DNA of 64,000 nt, taken from the NCBI RefSeq assembly GCF_003696315.1, contig NZ_RFFN01000011.1:1-64000 (forward strand), written 5' to 3'. The DNA comes from Pseudomonas songnenensis (lineage in GTDB: Bacteria > Pseudomonadota > Gammaproteobacteria > Pseudomonadales > Pseudomonadaceae). Made by a program: the position numbers and the translations under genes. Shown one piece after another: positions 52,803 to 63,290 of the stretch; positions within the stretch are counted from its first letter, which is position 1; each line of letters opens with the position of its first letter. The notes under the pieces are model-generated. The model was not told the origin of the DNA. It worked only from the letters and a program-made list of their open reading frames with translations, and did no database searches.

Positions 52803-53888
52803 ATGTCGACCAAGAACAAGCTTTCCCGTATCGCTTGCGCCATCGGTGCCACCACCCTGCTCGGCGCCAGCCTGCTCAGTGGCGTCGCCAGTGCCGCGGA
52901 GAAGATCCGCTGGCAGGTGCCGCTGGCCTTCCCCTCGCACCTGATCGGCCTCTCCACCCCGGTCAAGCATCTTTCCGAATCGCTCAAGGCCGTCTCAGGC
53001 GGCGATATCCAGCTGCGCTACTACGAGCCGGGCGAGCTGGTGCCGCCGTTCGAGATCATGGATGCGGTAAGCAGCGGCAAGTACCCGGCTGGCTACACCT
53101 GGATCGGCTACGACCAGGGCACCATCCCGGCCCTGCCGCTGTACTCCGGCGCGCCGTTCAACATGGAGCCGCCGGCGCACCTGGCCTGGTACTACCAGGG
53201 TGACGGCAAGAAGCTGCTGGAGGAAATCTACGCCCAGCGCAACATCCACCCGATGCTGTGCAGCATCATCGGCCCGGAAGGCGCCGGCTGGTTCGCCAAG
53301 CCCATCGAGAAGCTGGAGGACTTCGACGGCCTGCGCATCCGCTTTGCCGGCATCGGCGGCAAGGTGCTGGAAAAGCTCGGCGCCTCGGTGACCATGGTGC
53401 CCGGCGGCGAGATCTACCAGGCGCTGGAACGCAAGACCATCGACGCCACCGAGTTCTCGCAGCCGGCGGTGGACAAGATGCTGGGCCTGGACCAGATCAT
53501 CAAGAACTACATCATGCCCGGCTGGCACCAGACGCTGACCACCTCGCACCTGCTGGTGAACAAGGACGTCTGGGACAAGCTCAAGCCGGAAAGCCGCGCG
53601 CTCATCGAGATGGGTTGCGAGTCGGCCACGCTCAAGGGCTTCGCCGAAAGCGAGTGGGCTCAGCCGACCGCCCTGCGTGACTACCAGAAGCAGGGCGTGA
53701 AGGCCCAGGTGCTGCCCGAGCCGGTACTGCGCGAGCTGCAGAAGGTCACCGATGAGGTGCTCGACGAGATGGCTGCCAAGGACGAGATGTTCAAGCGCGT
53801 GCTGACCAGCCAGCGCGACTTCATGAAGCACCACTCGATCTGGCACGGCATGGGCTACCTGCCGCGCGACTTCTACAAGTACGACTGA
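52803..53888 (+). CDS. dctP: TRAP transporter substrate-binding protein DctP
   Basis: 361 residues with a signal peptide (MSTKNKLSRIACAIGATTLL, ending VASA). The mature DctP fold begins AEKIRWQVPLAFPSHLIGLS. Conserved PGGEIYQALERKTIDATEFS contains the region of the family's carboxylate-binding arginine, although no Arg is prominent in that exact stretch. It delivers the ligand to DctQM. It is of the longer, mannitol/chloroaromatic-type sub-group rather than C4-dicarboxylate DctP by eye; the ligand is not known. Confidence 0.9.
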   Translation: MSTKNKLSRIACAIGATTLLGASLLSGVASAAEKIRWQVPLAFPSHLIGLSTPVKHLSESLKAVSGGDIQLRYYEPGELVPPFEIMDAVSSGKYPAGYTWIGYDQGTIPALPLYSGAPFNMEPPAHLAWYYQGDGKKLLEEIYAQRNIHPMLCSIIGPEGAGWFAKPIEKLEDFDGLRIRFAGIGGKVLEKLGASVTMVPGGEIYQALERKTIDATEFSQPAVDKMLGLDQIIKNYIMPGWHQTLTTSHLLVNKDVWDKLKPESRALIEMGCESATLKGFAESEWAQPTALRDYQKQGVKAQVLPEPVLRELQKVTDEVLDEMAAKDEMFKRVLTSQRDFMKHHSIWHGMGYLPRDFYKYD

Positions 53889-54060
53889 CGGCTGCGCGAT
53901 GTGGCCTGTGCGGTGAGTGGGTTGAGGCAATGAGCGGCAACGCCGTATCGGGGCCATGGGCGCCGAAATTGACCAACCAGACTTACCAAACAGGCCACTA
54001 ACCCGCGGGCACGGCGACGTGCCCGCCTCCTATCCCTGTGCCGAGATTCCGAGGTCCGCC

Positions 54061-54663
54061 GTGTCCTTCAAGCCCGTCTCTCCCGATGCGCCAGCGCCCG
54101 ACGCGCTGCCGTACAACCGTATTTCGCGGCCGCTGGACCGCCTGCTGGTCGCCATCGGCCAGGCCAGCGCCTGGCTCTGGCTGGCGGTTCTGTTGGTCGT
54201 GCTGGCCAACGTGTTCAGCCGCTTCGCCCTCTCGCGCGGCTCCATTGCGCTGGAGGAACTGTCCTGGCACCTGTTCGGCGCCGCCCTGATGCTCGCCCTC
54301 GCCTACGCCGTGGTGCGCGACGACCATGTGCGCGTCGACGTGCTACGCGAGCGCTTCAGCCTGCGCAGTCAGGCCTGGATCGAGCTGATCGCCATCGCCC
54401 TGCTGGCGCTGCCGGTGATCGTGCTGATGATCGATGCGCTGATCCCCTACGCCTACAAGGCCTACCTCTACAACGAACGCTCCCAGGCGCCCAGTGGGCT
54501 GCCCTACCGCTTCATCTTCAAGAGCGTGCTGCCCATCGGCCTCGTGCTGGTGGCACTGGCGCTGCTGTCCCGCGCGCTGCGCTGCAGCACCCTGCTGTTC
54601 AATTTCCCGCGGGCCCTGACGGCCCCCTCGGACGAGCGCGACCGCACTCGTTCGCAGCCCTGA
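54061..54663 (+). CDS. dctQ: TRAP transporter small permease DctQ
   Basis: 200 residues from the GTG at 54061, which has GAGG seven bases upstream; the frame to 53956 has none. Four membrane segments are visible (for example WLWLAVLLVVLANVFSR and LFGAALMLALAYAVV). The YAVVRDDHVRVDVL motif is typical of DctQ. It forms the membrane complex with DctM, whose start is 17 bases after the stop. An N-terminal hydrophilic stretch of about 30 residues is proline-rich. Confidence 0.92.
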   Translation: MSFKPVSPDAPAPDALPYNRISRPLDRLLVAIGQASAWLWLAVLLVVLANVFSRFALSRGSIALEELSWHLFGAALMLALAYAVVRDDHVRVDVLRERFSLRSQAWIELIAIALLALPVIVLMIDALIPYAYKAYLYNERSQAPSGLPYRFIFKSVLPIGLVLVALALLSRALRCSTLLFNFPRALTAPSDERDRTRSQP

Positions 54664-54679
54664 TGGAGTAGTCGCAATC

Positions 54680-56050
54680 ATGGGTCTGGAAGAAATCCTC
54701 GTCATCGCCATGTTCGCCAGCTTCATGGGCCTGCTGCTGCTCGGCTTCCCGGTCGCCTGGTCGCTGGCCGGCATCGGCCTGCTGTTCGCCGTGCTCGGCT
54801 ATGTGCTGGTGGAACACTTCGACGCCAATCTCTGGTTTACCTGGGACGGCACCATCGGCGTGCTCGACGCGCGCATCTACGGCATCGTCGCCAACGAACT
54901 GATGGTGGCCCTGCCGCTGTTCATCTTCATGGGCATCATGCTCGACCGCTCCGGCATCGCCGAACGCCTGATGCACAGCCTGGTACGCGTACTCGGCCCG
55001 CTGCGCGGCGGCTACGCGGTGACGGTGGTAGTGGTCGGCATCCTGCTCGCCGCCTCCACCGGCATCGTCGGCGCCTCGGTGGCGCTGCTCGGCATGCTCT
55101 CCATCGGGCCGATGCTGCAGGCCAACTACAACAAGAGCCTGGCGGTGGGCACCGCCTGCTCGGTGGGCACGCTGGGCATCCTCATTCCGCCGAGCATCAT
55201 GCTGGTGCTGATGGCCGACCGCCTCGGCACCTCGGAAGCCTCGGTGGGCAAGCTGTTCATGGGCGCGCTGATCCCGGGGATGATGCTCGCGCTGATGTAC
55301 ATCCTCTACATCGTGATCGTCGCCTGGCTGAAGAAGGACTTCGCCCCGGCCCCGGCCAACCGGCCGAAACTCGACGCCCGTGCCCTGCTCGACGTGTTCT
55401 GGGCCGTGGTGCCGCCGCTGGCGCTGATCTTCGCCGTGCTCGGCTCGATCTTCTTCGGCATCGCCACCACCACCGAGGCTTCAGCGGTCGGCGCCTTCGG
55501 TGCGTTGCTGATGGCCGCGGCCAGCCGCCGCCTGAATCTGCCGGTGCTCAAGGATGCGCTGTACCAGACCAGCCGCACCGCCGCGTTCATCTTCGGCATA
55601 TTCATCGGCGCCACGGTGTTCGCCGCCGTGCTGCGTGGCCTGGGTGGCGACGACGTGATCCGTGCGGCGCTGACCGGCCTGCCGTTCGGCCAGACCGGCG
55701 TGCTGCTCACAGTGCTGGCGATCACCTTTCTGCTGGGGTTCTTCCTCGACTGGGTGGAGATCACCCTGATCATCCTGCCGCTGGTGGCGCCGGTGCTGTT
55801 CTCCATGGGCATCGATCCGCTGTGGTTCGCGATCCTCTTCGCGCTCTGCCTGCAGACCTCGTTCCTCACGCCGCCGGTGGGCTTCGCGCTGTTCTACATC
55901 AAGGGCGTCTGCCCACCGGGCATCACCACCCGCGATGTCTACCTCGGCGTGCTGCCCTACATCGTCATCCAGCTGATCGGCCTGGCCCTGGTGTTCTATT
56001 TCGCCCCGCTGGCCACCTGGCTGCCCAACGAAGTGTATTCCCAGCCCTGA
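54680..56050 (+). CDS. dctM: TRAP transporter large permease DctM
   Basis: 456 residues, about 12-14 membrane segments. The family motifs NELMVALPLFIFMGIMLDRS and LGILIPPSIMLVLMADRLG are intact, and the C-terminal QTSFLTPPVGFALFYIKG is conserved. It is the sodium-coupled channel subunit. It is followed by a 10-bp hairpin and then the sigma-54 activator gene. Confidence 0.95.
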   Translation: MGLEEILVIAMFASFMGLLLLGFPVAWSLAGIGLLFAVLGYVLVEHFDANLWFTWDGTIGVLDARIYGIVANELMVALPLFIFMGIMLDRSGIAERLMHSLVRVLGPLRGGYAVTVVVVGILLAASTGIVGASVALLGMLSIGPMLQANYNKSLAVGTACSVGTLGILIPPSIMLVLMADRLGTSEASVGKLFMGALIPGMMLALMYILYIVIVAWLKKDFAPAPANRPKLDARALLDVFWAVVPPLALIFAVLGSIFFGIATTTEASAVGAFGALLMAAASRRLNLPVLKDALYQTSRTAAFIFGIFIGATVFAAVLRGLGGDDVIRAALTGLPFGQTGVLLTVLAITFLLGFFLDWVEITLIILPLVAPVLFSMGIDPLWFAILFALCLQTSFLTPPVGFALFYIKGVCPPGITTRDVYLGVLPYIVIQLIGLALVFYFAPLATWLPNEVYSQP

Positions 56051-56055
56051 GCATG

Positions 56056-56083
56056 CCCGGCTGCCTTGCCCGTGGCAGCCGGG
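56056..56083 (+). terminator. Hairpin between dctM and the sigma-54 activator gene
   Basis: CCCGGCTGCC pairs with GGCAGCCGGG over an 8-base loop. T-poor, so possibly a partial terminator that keeps regulator expression low. Confidence 0.6.
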
Positions 56084-56124
56084 GCCAACCATAATCGGTC
56101 GCCCCAGAACGGACCTGACTGCCC

Positions 56125-57624
<1,500 letters not shown>

Positions 57625-57735
57625 GCAGCCTAACGCGCGGGTTGGCGCCAACCGCGACGCGGCAATGTCACAGCGGCTGATCTACATTGGAGGCAGGGCC
57701 GCCGACTCCCGGCGCCGCAACTGGGATGCGCGAAG

Positions 57736-58134
57736 ATGACAGACGATGCAGGCAAACTCGTTCTCAGGCTCTCGGTCGGCGTACTGATGCTGCTGCATGG
57801 CATCCACAAGCTGCTGCACGGCGTGGACGGCATCGGCGGCATGCTGGCCGGCATGGGCCTGCCGACGTTTCTCGCCTACGGCGTCTACCTGGGTGAGGTG
57901 GTTGGGCCGCTGCTGGTGATCCTTGGCCTGTACACCCGCCTCGGCGCCCTGCTGATGCTGGGCAATATGGTCGTCGCCCTCGCCCTGGCGCACCGGGCCG
58001 AACTGTTCGACATCGGGCCGATGGGTGGCTGGGCCATCGAACTGCAGGGTCTGTTCCTGTTCGGCTCGCTGGCCATCCTGCTGCTCGGCGCCGGGCGCTA
58101 CAGCGTCGGCGGGCTGAACGGCCGCTACAACTAG
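57736..58134 (+). CDS. DoxX family membrane protein
   Basis: 132 residues with four membrane segments. RLSVGVLMLLHGIHKLLHG and YGVYLGEVVGPLLVILGLY are typical DoxX helices. DoxX-type proteins are linked to redox or quinone systems but are mostly uncharacterised. It lies between the sigma-54 activator and the esterase, 111 bases after the activator, with no enhancer pair of its own that I can see. Confidence 0.85.
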   Translation: MTDDAGKLVLRLSVGVLMLLHGIHKLLHGVDGIGGMLAGMGLPTFLAYGVYLGEVVGPLLVILGLYTRLGALLMLGNMVVALALAHRAELFDIGPMGGWAIELQGLFLFGSLAILLLGAGRYSVGGLNGRYN

Positions 58135-58143
58135 CCACCTGAG

Positions 58144-58181
58144 TGTCCGGCGCGGCGGACAGTCGTCCAGCGCGCCGGACA
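58144..58181. promoter_or_regulatory. Paired enhancer elements upstream of the esterase
   Basis: TGTCCGGCGCGGCGGACA at 58144-58161 and CGTCCAGCGCGCCGGACA at 58164-58181, both GTCC-N8-GGAC, 20 bases apart (about two helical turns) and 131 bases upstream of the sigma-54 promoter. Confidence 0.88.
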
Positions 58182-58311
58182 CCCTGCCTCGCCTGCCCGA
58201 GCCCCAGCCACCCCGCGCAACCTTCCCCGTTATCGACCCGATCCCTGCGCCAGAGCCTTCGCCGCAACCGTGGCGACCGGCCATCGCCTGCTCTCCCTTC
58301 CTTCCGTCCGC

Positions 58312-58327
58312 TGGCATGTCATTGGCT
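58312..58327 (+). promoter_or_regulatory. Sigma-54 promoter of the esterase gene
   Basis: TGGCATGTCATTGGCT has the GG-N10-GC spacing and close agreement to TGGCAC-N5-TTGCW. It lies 58 bases before the ATG. Confidence 0.75.
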
Positions 58328-58363
58328 TGAGCGCTTATGCGCCCGCGTGGCGCATGGCCCGAA

Positions 58364-58374
58364 AACAAGAAGAA
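58364..58374 (+). promoter_or_regulatory. Crc/Hfq-type CA motif before the esterase
   Basis: AACAAGAAGAA holds two overlapping AAnAAnAA units and ends at the AAGGAA ribosome site. Confidence 0.5.
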
Positions 58375-58385
58375 GGAAAGCCTCA

Positions 58386-60101
58386 ATGATGCATCCATCC
58401 TGCAATTCGCTTGCGCGCTGTTCCCTGCCTCTGGCCTCCCTCGCCATGGCGCTGCTGGCCAGTCAGTCCGCCCAGGCGGCGACCTGCCCCGAGCTGCTCG
58501 GTCGCGAGATTCCGGCCCAGGCCATCGGCCTGCCTACCAGCGGCGCCCGCGTCACGGCGGCGACCCAGGTGGCCGCCGGCGGCAGCGCCCCGCAGACGTT
58601 CGGCGCCTATTGCGATGTCAGCGCCGAGATTCGCCCGGTCGATCCCGCCGCACCGGCAATCCGCATGCGCCTGGTGCTGCCCGAACAATGGAACCGCAAG
58701 GCGATGATGTTCGGCGGCGGCGGTTACAACGGCACGGTGCCGAACGTCGCCGGCAACGTCCCCGCCGGCCCGCTGGATCAACCCACACCACTCGGCCGTG
58801 GCTACGCCGTGTTCGGTAGCGACTCCGGGCACGTCGCCGACCCGGCGAGCCCCGGCTCCTTTGCCTGGAACGACGAAGCGCTGGCCAACTACGCCCACGA
58901 TGCGCTGAAGAAAACCCGCGATGCCGCCGTCTACCTGATCGAACAACGCTACGGCGCCGCGCCCGAGCGCAGCTATTTCGCCGGTGGCTCCACCGGTGGC
59001 CGCGAGGCGCTGGCGGTGGTGCAGCAATGGCCGACCGACTTCCACGGCGCCATCGTCCTCTACCCCGCCTACAACGCCCTGGCGCTGGACCTGCAGTTCG
59101 GCCGCATCACCCGTGCCCTCGCCCAGCCCGGCGCCTTTCCCAGCCTGGAAAAACGCGCCGCACTGCTGGAAGCCGCGATGCAGGCCTGTGACGGGCTGGA
59201 CGGCGTGCGCGACGGCGTGATCAGCCATCAGGCCGCGTGCAATGCGCAGTTCGACCCGGCCCGTGCCAAGCTCAACGGCAAACCGCTGCGCTGCCCGGGC
59301 GGTGCCGACACCTCGCAGCGTTGCCTGTCGGATGCGCAGATCCAGGCGCTGCGGGTGTTCAACAGCCCGATCCGCTTCAACTTCCCGCTGGCCAGCGGAG
59401 AGACGCACTACCCTGGCTTCAACACCTGGGGCACCGACCTCGGCCGGCCGGGTGAAGGCGTGCAGCTGGTGGTCAACCGCCTCGGCCTCAACACCCTGCA
59501 GCCGAGCTACCCGATGCCCGTGCACGGTACCGGTTTCGCCGAGGGCGCGCCCTACCATTCCGGCTTCTGGGATGAATGGGTGCGCTTCTTCGTGACGCGC
59601 AACCCCACCTTCAACTCGCTCACCCTCGACCCGCAGAACCCCGGCCCGTGGCAGGCGCGCATCAGCGAGCTGTCGCTGCGCCAGGACGTCAACCGGACCG
59701 ACCTGTCCGCGTTCGCCCGCAACGGCGGCAAGATCCTCATGGCCCACGGTACCTCCGACCAACTGGTGAGCACCCGCGCCACCGCCGAGTACTACGAGCG
59801 TGTGCGCCGCGACATGGGCCCGGGCAAGACGCAGCGCTTCCTGCGCTACTACGAGATCCCCGGCTACGGCCACGCCGCGAGCACCGTGTTCAACGCCGCC
59901 TGGGATTCGCTGAGCGCACTGGAAGACTGGGTCGAACAGGGCCGTGCGCCGCGCCGGCAGGTCGTTGCCGACAGCGTCGGCGTGCCCGGCCGCACCCGCC
60001 CGCTGTGCGAATACCCCGGCTGGCCGAAGTACGTCGGCAAGGGCGACGTCAATGCCGCCACGAGCTTCGTCTGCGTGCAGAGCCGCAAGGGCACCCGCTA
60101 G
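58386..60101 (+). CDS. Secreted tannase/feruloyl-esterase-family hydrolase
   Basis: 571 residues from the ATG at 58386 with a signal peptide ending SAQA. It belongs to the tannase/feruloyl esterase family (the group that also includes MHETase). The nucleophile is in GGSTGGREAL, an acidic residue near HGTSDQLVS is a likely member of the triad, and the histidine is in GYGHAAS. Paired cysteines (for example CDG and RCLSD) are typical of the family's disulfides. It hydrolyses an aromatic or other carboxylic ester outside the cytoplasm; the exact ester is not known. It has its own enhancer pair and sigma-54 promoter. Confidence 0.9.
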   Translation: MMHPSCNSLARCSLPLASLAMALLASQSAQAATCPELLGREIPAQAIGLPTSGARVTAATQVAAGGSAPQTFGAYCDVSAEIRPVDPAAPAIRMRLVLPEQWNRKAMMFGGGGYNGTVPNVAGNVPAGPLDQPTPLGRGYAVFGSDSGHVADPASPGSFAWNDEALANYAHDALKKTRDAAVYLIEQRYGAAPERSYFAGGSTGGREALAVVQQWPTDFHGAIVLYPAYNALALDLQFGRITRALAQPGAFPSLEKRAALLEAAMQACDGLDGVRDGVISHQAACNAQFDPARAKLNGKPLRCPGGADTSQRCLSDAQIQALRVFNSPIRFNFPLASGETHYPGFNTWGTDLGRPGEGVQLVVNRLGLNTLQPSYPMPVHGTGFAEGAPYHSGFWDEWVRFFVTRNPTFNSLTLDPQNPGPWQARISELSLRQDVNRTDLSAFARNGGKILMAHGTSDQLVSTRATAEYYERVRRDMGPGKTQRFLRYYEIPGYGHAASTVFNAAWDSLSALEDWVEQGRAPRRQVVADSVGVPGRTRPLCEYPGWPKYVGKGDVNAATSFVCVQSRKGTR

Positions 60102-60145
60102 CATCTGAACCGGCGCCGGCTCCCCGGCCTGCGCCCTCCTCCAAC

Positions 60146-60213
60146 CGTCCGCCGCGCTGGACACCGCCTCGCCAAAGCTGGCCGCGCGCCATACATGTCC
60201 AGCCAGCCGGACG
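60146..60213. promoter_or_regulatory. Paired enhancer elements upstream of OprD copy 2
   Basis: CGTCCGCCGCGCTGGACA at 60146-60163 and TGTCCAGCCAGCCGGACG at 60196-60213, both GTCC-N8-GGAC, 50 bases apart and 91-158 bases upstream of the sigma-54 promoter. Confidence 0.87.
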
Positions 60214-60303
60214 CTTCCCATGCCGCTCCCGAGCCATGCCATTCCAACGCGCAAGCGCTCTGGCACGCGCCATCCAGCCGAACAGGCCGGCTCTTTGCGC
60301 CAC

Positions 60304-60319
60304 TGGCACGCCTTTCGCT
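60304..60319 (+). promoter_or_regulatory. Sigma-54 promoter of OprD copy 2
   Basis: TGGCACGCCTTTCGCT has a perfect -24 TGGCAC and the GC of the -12 element at the 10-base spacing. It lies 54 bases before the ATG. Confidence 0.8.
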
Positions 60320-60351
60320 CTATGCCCTGCAGCCGCCCGAGAGCGGCCCAA

Positions 60352-60362
60352 AACAACAACAA
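60352..60362 (+). promoter_or_regulatory. Crc/Hfq-type CA motif before OprD copy 2
   Basis: AACAACAACAA carries two overlapping AAnAAnAA units and runs into the GAGGAAA ribosome site. Confidence 0.55.
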
Positions 60363-60373
60363 GAGGAAATACC

Positions 60374-61636
60374 ATGCGACTGCACCACAAATCCCTCTGC
60401 CACATTCTCTGCGGCGGCGCCGTAGTGATCGCCACCCACCCCGCCAGCGCCGCCTTCGTCGAAGACAGCAAGGCCAGCATCGACCTGCGCAACTTCTACA
60501 TGAACCGTGATTTCCGCTCCGGCGACGGCCAATCCAAGGCCGAGGAATGGGCCCAGGGCTTCATGCTGAAAATGGAATCCGGCTACACCGAAGGCCCGAT
60601 CGGCTTCGGCGTGGACGCCATCGGCCTGCTCGGCGTGAAGCTCGACTCCAGCCCCGACCGCGTCGGCACCGGCATCCTGCAGAGCGACCGCGAAGCGCCC
60701 AACCGCGCCCAGGACGACTACGGCTCCGCTGGCATCACGGCCAAGGCCAAACTGTCCGCCACCACCCTGCACGTCGGCACCCTGCAACCCATCCTGCCGG
60801 TGGTGATGCGCAACGACAGCCGCCTGCTGCCGCAGACCTATCGCGGCGCCTGGCTGCAGAGCAAGGAGATCGACGGCCTGACCCTGGACCTCGGCAAGCT
60901 CGACCGCGTCAACCAGCGCAACTCCTCGGATAACGAGGAAATGACCGCCTTCAACGGCGGCCGCCGCAACATCCAGTTCGGCAGCCAGACCAGCAGCGAC
61001 GAATTCCTCTTCGCCGGCGCACGCTACGCCTGGTCGCCCGAGCTCAGCACCAGCTACTTCTACGGCGGGCTGGACGGCATCTACAAGGAGCACAACTTCG
61101 GCCTGGTCCACGTGCTGCCGCTCGGCGACAAGCAGAGCTTCAAGACAGACCTGCGCTACGTGCACCAGACCGACGACGGCGGCAGCAACGTCGACGCCGA
61201 TGCCTTCGGCGCCATGTTCACCTACAAGCTCGGCGGCCACGCCTTCGGCGCCGGCTACCAGCAGCTCAACGGCGACACCGGCTTCGCCTACATCGCCGGC
61301 AGCGACAACTCGCTGGTCAACCTGGTGCAGATCAACGACTTCGGCAACGAGGACGAACGCTCCTGGCAGGTCCGCTACGACTACGACTTCGCCGCCATGG
61401 GCATCCCCGGCCTGAGCCTGATGACGCGCTACCTCTCCGGCGACAACGTCGACCGCGGCCCCGGCGCCAGCGAAGGCAAGACCTGGGAGCGCAATACCGA
61501 CCTCGCCTACGTGTTCCAGAGCGGCCCGCTGAAGAACCTCGGCCTGCGCCTGCGCAACGCCACCACCCGCAGCAACTTCGGCAGCGACCTGGACGAGAAC
61601 CGCTTTATCGTCAGCTACAGCCTGCCGCTCTGGTAA
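60374..61636 (+). CDS. OprD-family outer-membrane porin (copy 2)
   Basis: 420 residues from the ATG at 60374. A signal peptide ends ASA and the mature part begins AFVEDSKASIDLRNFYMNRD. It is closely similar over its whole mature length to OprD copy 1 (identical runs such as TTLHVGTLQP and LPLGDKQSFKTDLRYV), though signal peptides differ. It ends SYSLPLW. It is controlled by an enhancer pair and sigma-54 promoter matching those of the TRAP and esterase genes, whereas copy 1 belongs to a LiuR-type operon. Confidence 0.94.
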   Translation: MRLHHKSLCHILCGGAVVIATHPASAAFVEDSKASIDLRNFYMNRDFRSGDGQSKAEEWAQGFMLKMESGYTEGPIGFGVDAIGLLGVKLDSSPDRVGTGILQSDREAPNRAQDDYGSAGITAKAKLSATTLHVGTLQPILPVVMRNDSRLLPQTYRGAWLQSKEIDGLTLDLGKLDRVNQRNSSDNEEMTAFNGGRRNIQFGSQTSSDEFLFAGARYAWSPELSTSYFYGGLDGIYKEHNFGLVHVLPLGDKQSFKTDLRYVHQTDDGGSNVDADAFGAMFTYKLGGHAFGAGYQQLNGDTGFAYIAGSDNSLVNLVQINDFGNEDERSWQVRYDYDFAAMGIPGLSLMTRYLSGDNVDRGPGASEGKTWERNTDLAYVFQSGPLKNLGLRLRNATTRSNFGSDLDENRFIVSYSLPLW

Positions 61637-61671
61637 GCACCACGCCGCAACACCTCTCCTCGTTGGACTTC

Positions 61672-61696
61672 GCCGGGCCCCGCGCCCGGCTTTTTT
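61672..61696 (+). terminator. Intrinsic terminator of OprD copy 2
   Basis: GCCGGGC pairs with GCCCGGC over a 5-base loop and is followed by TTTTTT. Confidence 0.9.
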
Positions 61697-61704
61697 CCGG
61701 GCAT

Positions 61705-61728
61705 GAAAAAGGCGACCCTCGGGCCGCC
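61705..61728 (-). terminator. Terminator of the small minus-strand gene
   Basis: On the minus strand GGCGGCCC pairs with GGGTCGCC (one G-U pair) and is followed by TTTTTC. Confidence 0.75.
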
Positions 61729-61755
61729 TCTTCTTCTATTGCTTCGCCTCTCGAC

Positions 61756-61917
61756 TCAGCCCTGCTTCGTATTACGCCGCAGAATCTCGTTCACCCGCTC
61801 CGCGGTATACACCCGCTTCGCCTCGTCGCTCGGCTTGTGCCGAACATCGAGCATCACACCCGCACTGATTGCCAACACACAAACGATCACCGAGACCGCA
61901 GACAGCAACGTATTCAT
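61756..61917 (-). CDS. Small single-pass membrane protein of unknown function
   Basis: 53 residues on the minus strand, with a start ATG at 61917 and an AAGGGCG ribosome site. An N-terminal hydrophobic segment (LLSAVSVIVCVLAISAGVML) acts as a signal anchor, followed by a charged helix (AKRVYTAERVNEILRRNTKQ). It ends just before a good terminator. It is too short for the usual ORF cut-off but has start, ribosome site and terminator in order. Function unknown. Confidence 0.6.
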   Translation of the reverse strand: MNTLLSAVSVIVCVLAISAGVMLDVRHKPSDEAKRVYTAERVNEILRRNTKQG

Positions 61918-62087
61918 CACACGCCCTTAAGACACCAAAGAAAAACCGCTAGCGGCGGATGGCTCCCCGCGAAATGGCGCCGATTCTGCGCCGCGCTACA
62001 GGTAACGTCAACGGCAAGAGAACCCGCCACAGACCGCTGATACCGCGGCCCCCACACGAATCAGCTCGCCAGCTATCGCCCCAGCTT

Positions 62088-62297
62088 TCACGGCACCGCA
62101 AGCTGCAGCCCGCCCAAGGCGAACCGCGCAAACACCGCCCAACCGACGGCACTGATCAGACCCAACGCCAGATAACCCACAACAATCCCCAACGCGATCT
62201 GCTTCCACAGCCCGGCATGGGGATCACGGCTGTAAACAACCGGCTCCACGGAATGAACATCCCGCTCGGCACGAATCTCATCGAAACGGTCACGCAT
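62088..62297 (-). CDS. Small membrane protein of unknown function
   Basis: 69 residues on the minus strand, with GAGGT shortly before the ATG. A hydrophilic start (RDRFDEIRAERDVHSVEPVV) is followed by a single long membrane segment (LGIVVGYLALGLISAVGWAV). Similar small proteins occur in pseudomonads, but I cannot name a family. It lies upstream of the 53-residue gene on the same strand, 170 bases apart. Confidence 0.55.
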   Translation of the reverse strand: MRDRFDEIRAERDVHSVEPVVYSRDPHAGLWKQIALGIVVGYLALGLISAVGWAVFARFALGGLQLAVP

Positions 62298-62338
62298 GGT
62301 TTACCTCGGTAAACGGAACAGCAAATAGGTGGAACGAC

Positions 62339-62369
62339 AAAGGGCGGCTAGCTTTGGCTAGGCGCCTTT
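62339..62369. repeat. Imperfect inverted repeat near the start of the AT-rich islet
   Basis: AAAGGGCGGCTAGC is followed by GGCTAGGCGCCTTT; CTAGC/GCTAG and AAAGG/CCTTT arms pair. It may terminate the islet's leftward transcript, or mark its edge. Confidence 0.4.
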
Positions 62370-62521
62370 GGATGTCTAGTGGAAGGCGATTAAATGCAGC
62401 GCTGAGGATTATGAATCGCTTGTGTAGTTCCTTGCTGCGCCGCGTCGTCCCATAAATCGGGGGCGTAGTTATCTCTGGCCCTCGTTGTACCATATGTTTT
62501 CACGGAGCCGTGCGGATGTAG

Positions 62522-63283
62522 TCACTTCCCTTCGCTTCTGTTGAAAGAGGTCGCCGCTATCACTTTCCAGTCAGGCCCTATCTCAACCAGTTGAAAGTAT
62601 GTATCTCCTAGCCCCGTTCGATTTGACATCAACAGATATTTCCCGTTGACATTTCCAATGAGCCTCCAACCACTTCCTTTTTCGTTGGCATTTTTCACCC
62701 AAGGGAGAAAGGATGGGTCATTGGCAATAGCGGCTTTGCCCCAAGAGTGCCCTAAATAAACTGGCGCCGCATATAGCCCCATCATGAGCGCACCAACGAA
62801 CAGAATGGACGTCGCGCCGTTCAGTCCAACAAAAATAAATTTATACACACAATAAACCAGTAGCGCACCGGACGCGGCATACAAAAAATTTGCAATAGCG
62901 TAAGAGAAATTGTATTCAGAAAGCACTGTAGGAAGGTCAGGACTGGCGACCTGATCGCCCCCTCTCAATACAAATAAAACAATTGCTATTAAAACTAGAA
63001 AGGTCGCAATCTTAGTTTTTACCAAGACTCCCGAACCGACCATAATTACACAGGACAATATTGATAGCCCGAATAGCGCCATCGGCCCAAGCCCCGCCCT
63101 TAAAATATCTTCTCCCGAGAGAAAACTCATTACCCATTCAGCGCCTATCACCGAATAGGAATGTTTTAGCTTGAAGTACCCCGCTATATAAGCAAAGGCC
63201 GAAAGGCCAACCAAGGACGCACCCAGTTGACCAAGACGATCTAGCGCTGCGGATGAATAAAGAGCTATTCTTTCCTGAGTCAT
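62522..63283 (-). CDS. Multi-pass membrane protein of unknown function (AT-rich islet)
   Basis: 253 residues with about five membrane segments (for example LGASLVGLSAFAYIAGYF and IATFLVLIAIVLFVLRG) and a C-terminal soluble domain of about 65 residues (GWRLIGNVNGKYLLMSNRTG). Codon use is AT-rich, unlike the rest of the window, suggesting recent acquisition. It lies 7 bases after the next gene on the same strand, so the two are an operon. I do not recognise a family. Confidence 0.75.
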   Translation of the reverse strand: MTQERIALYSSAALDRLGQLGASLVGLSAFAYIAGYFKLKHSYSVIGAEWVMSFLSGEDILRAGLGPMALFGLSILSCVIMVGSGVLVKTKIATFLVLIAIVLFVLRGGDQVASPDLPTVLSEYNFSYAIANFLYAASGALLVYCVYKFIFVGLNGATSILFVGALMMGLYAAPVYLGHSWGKAAIANDPSFLPWVKNANEKGSGWRLIGNVNGKYLLMSNRTGLGDTYFQLVEIGPDWKVIAATSFNRSEGK

Positions 63284-63290
63284 GATGCTT

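Noticed and set aside
59576-60373. Upstream extension of the OprD frame
   Set aside because: It overlaps the esterase in another frame; the ATG at 60374 has a ribosome site and signal peptide.
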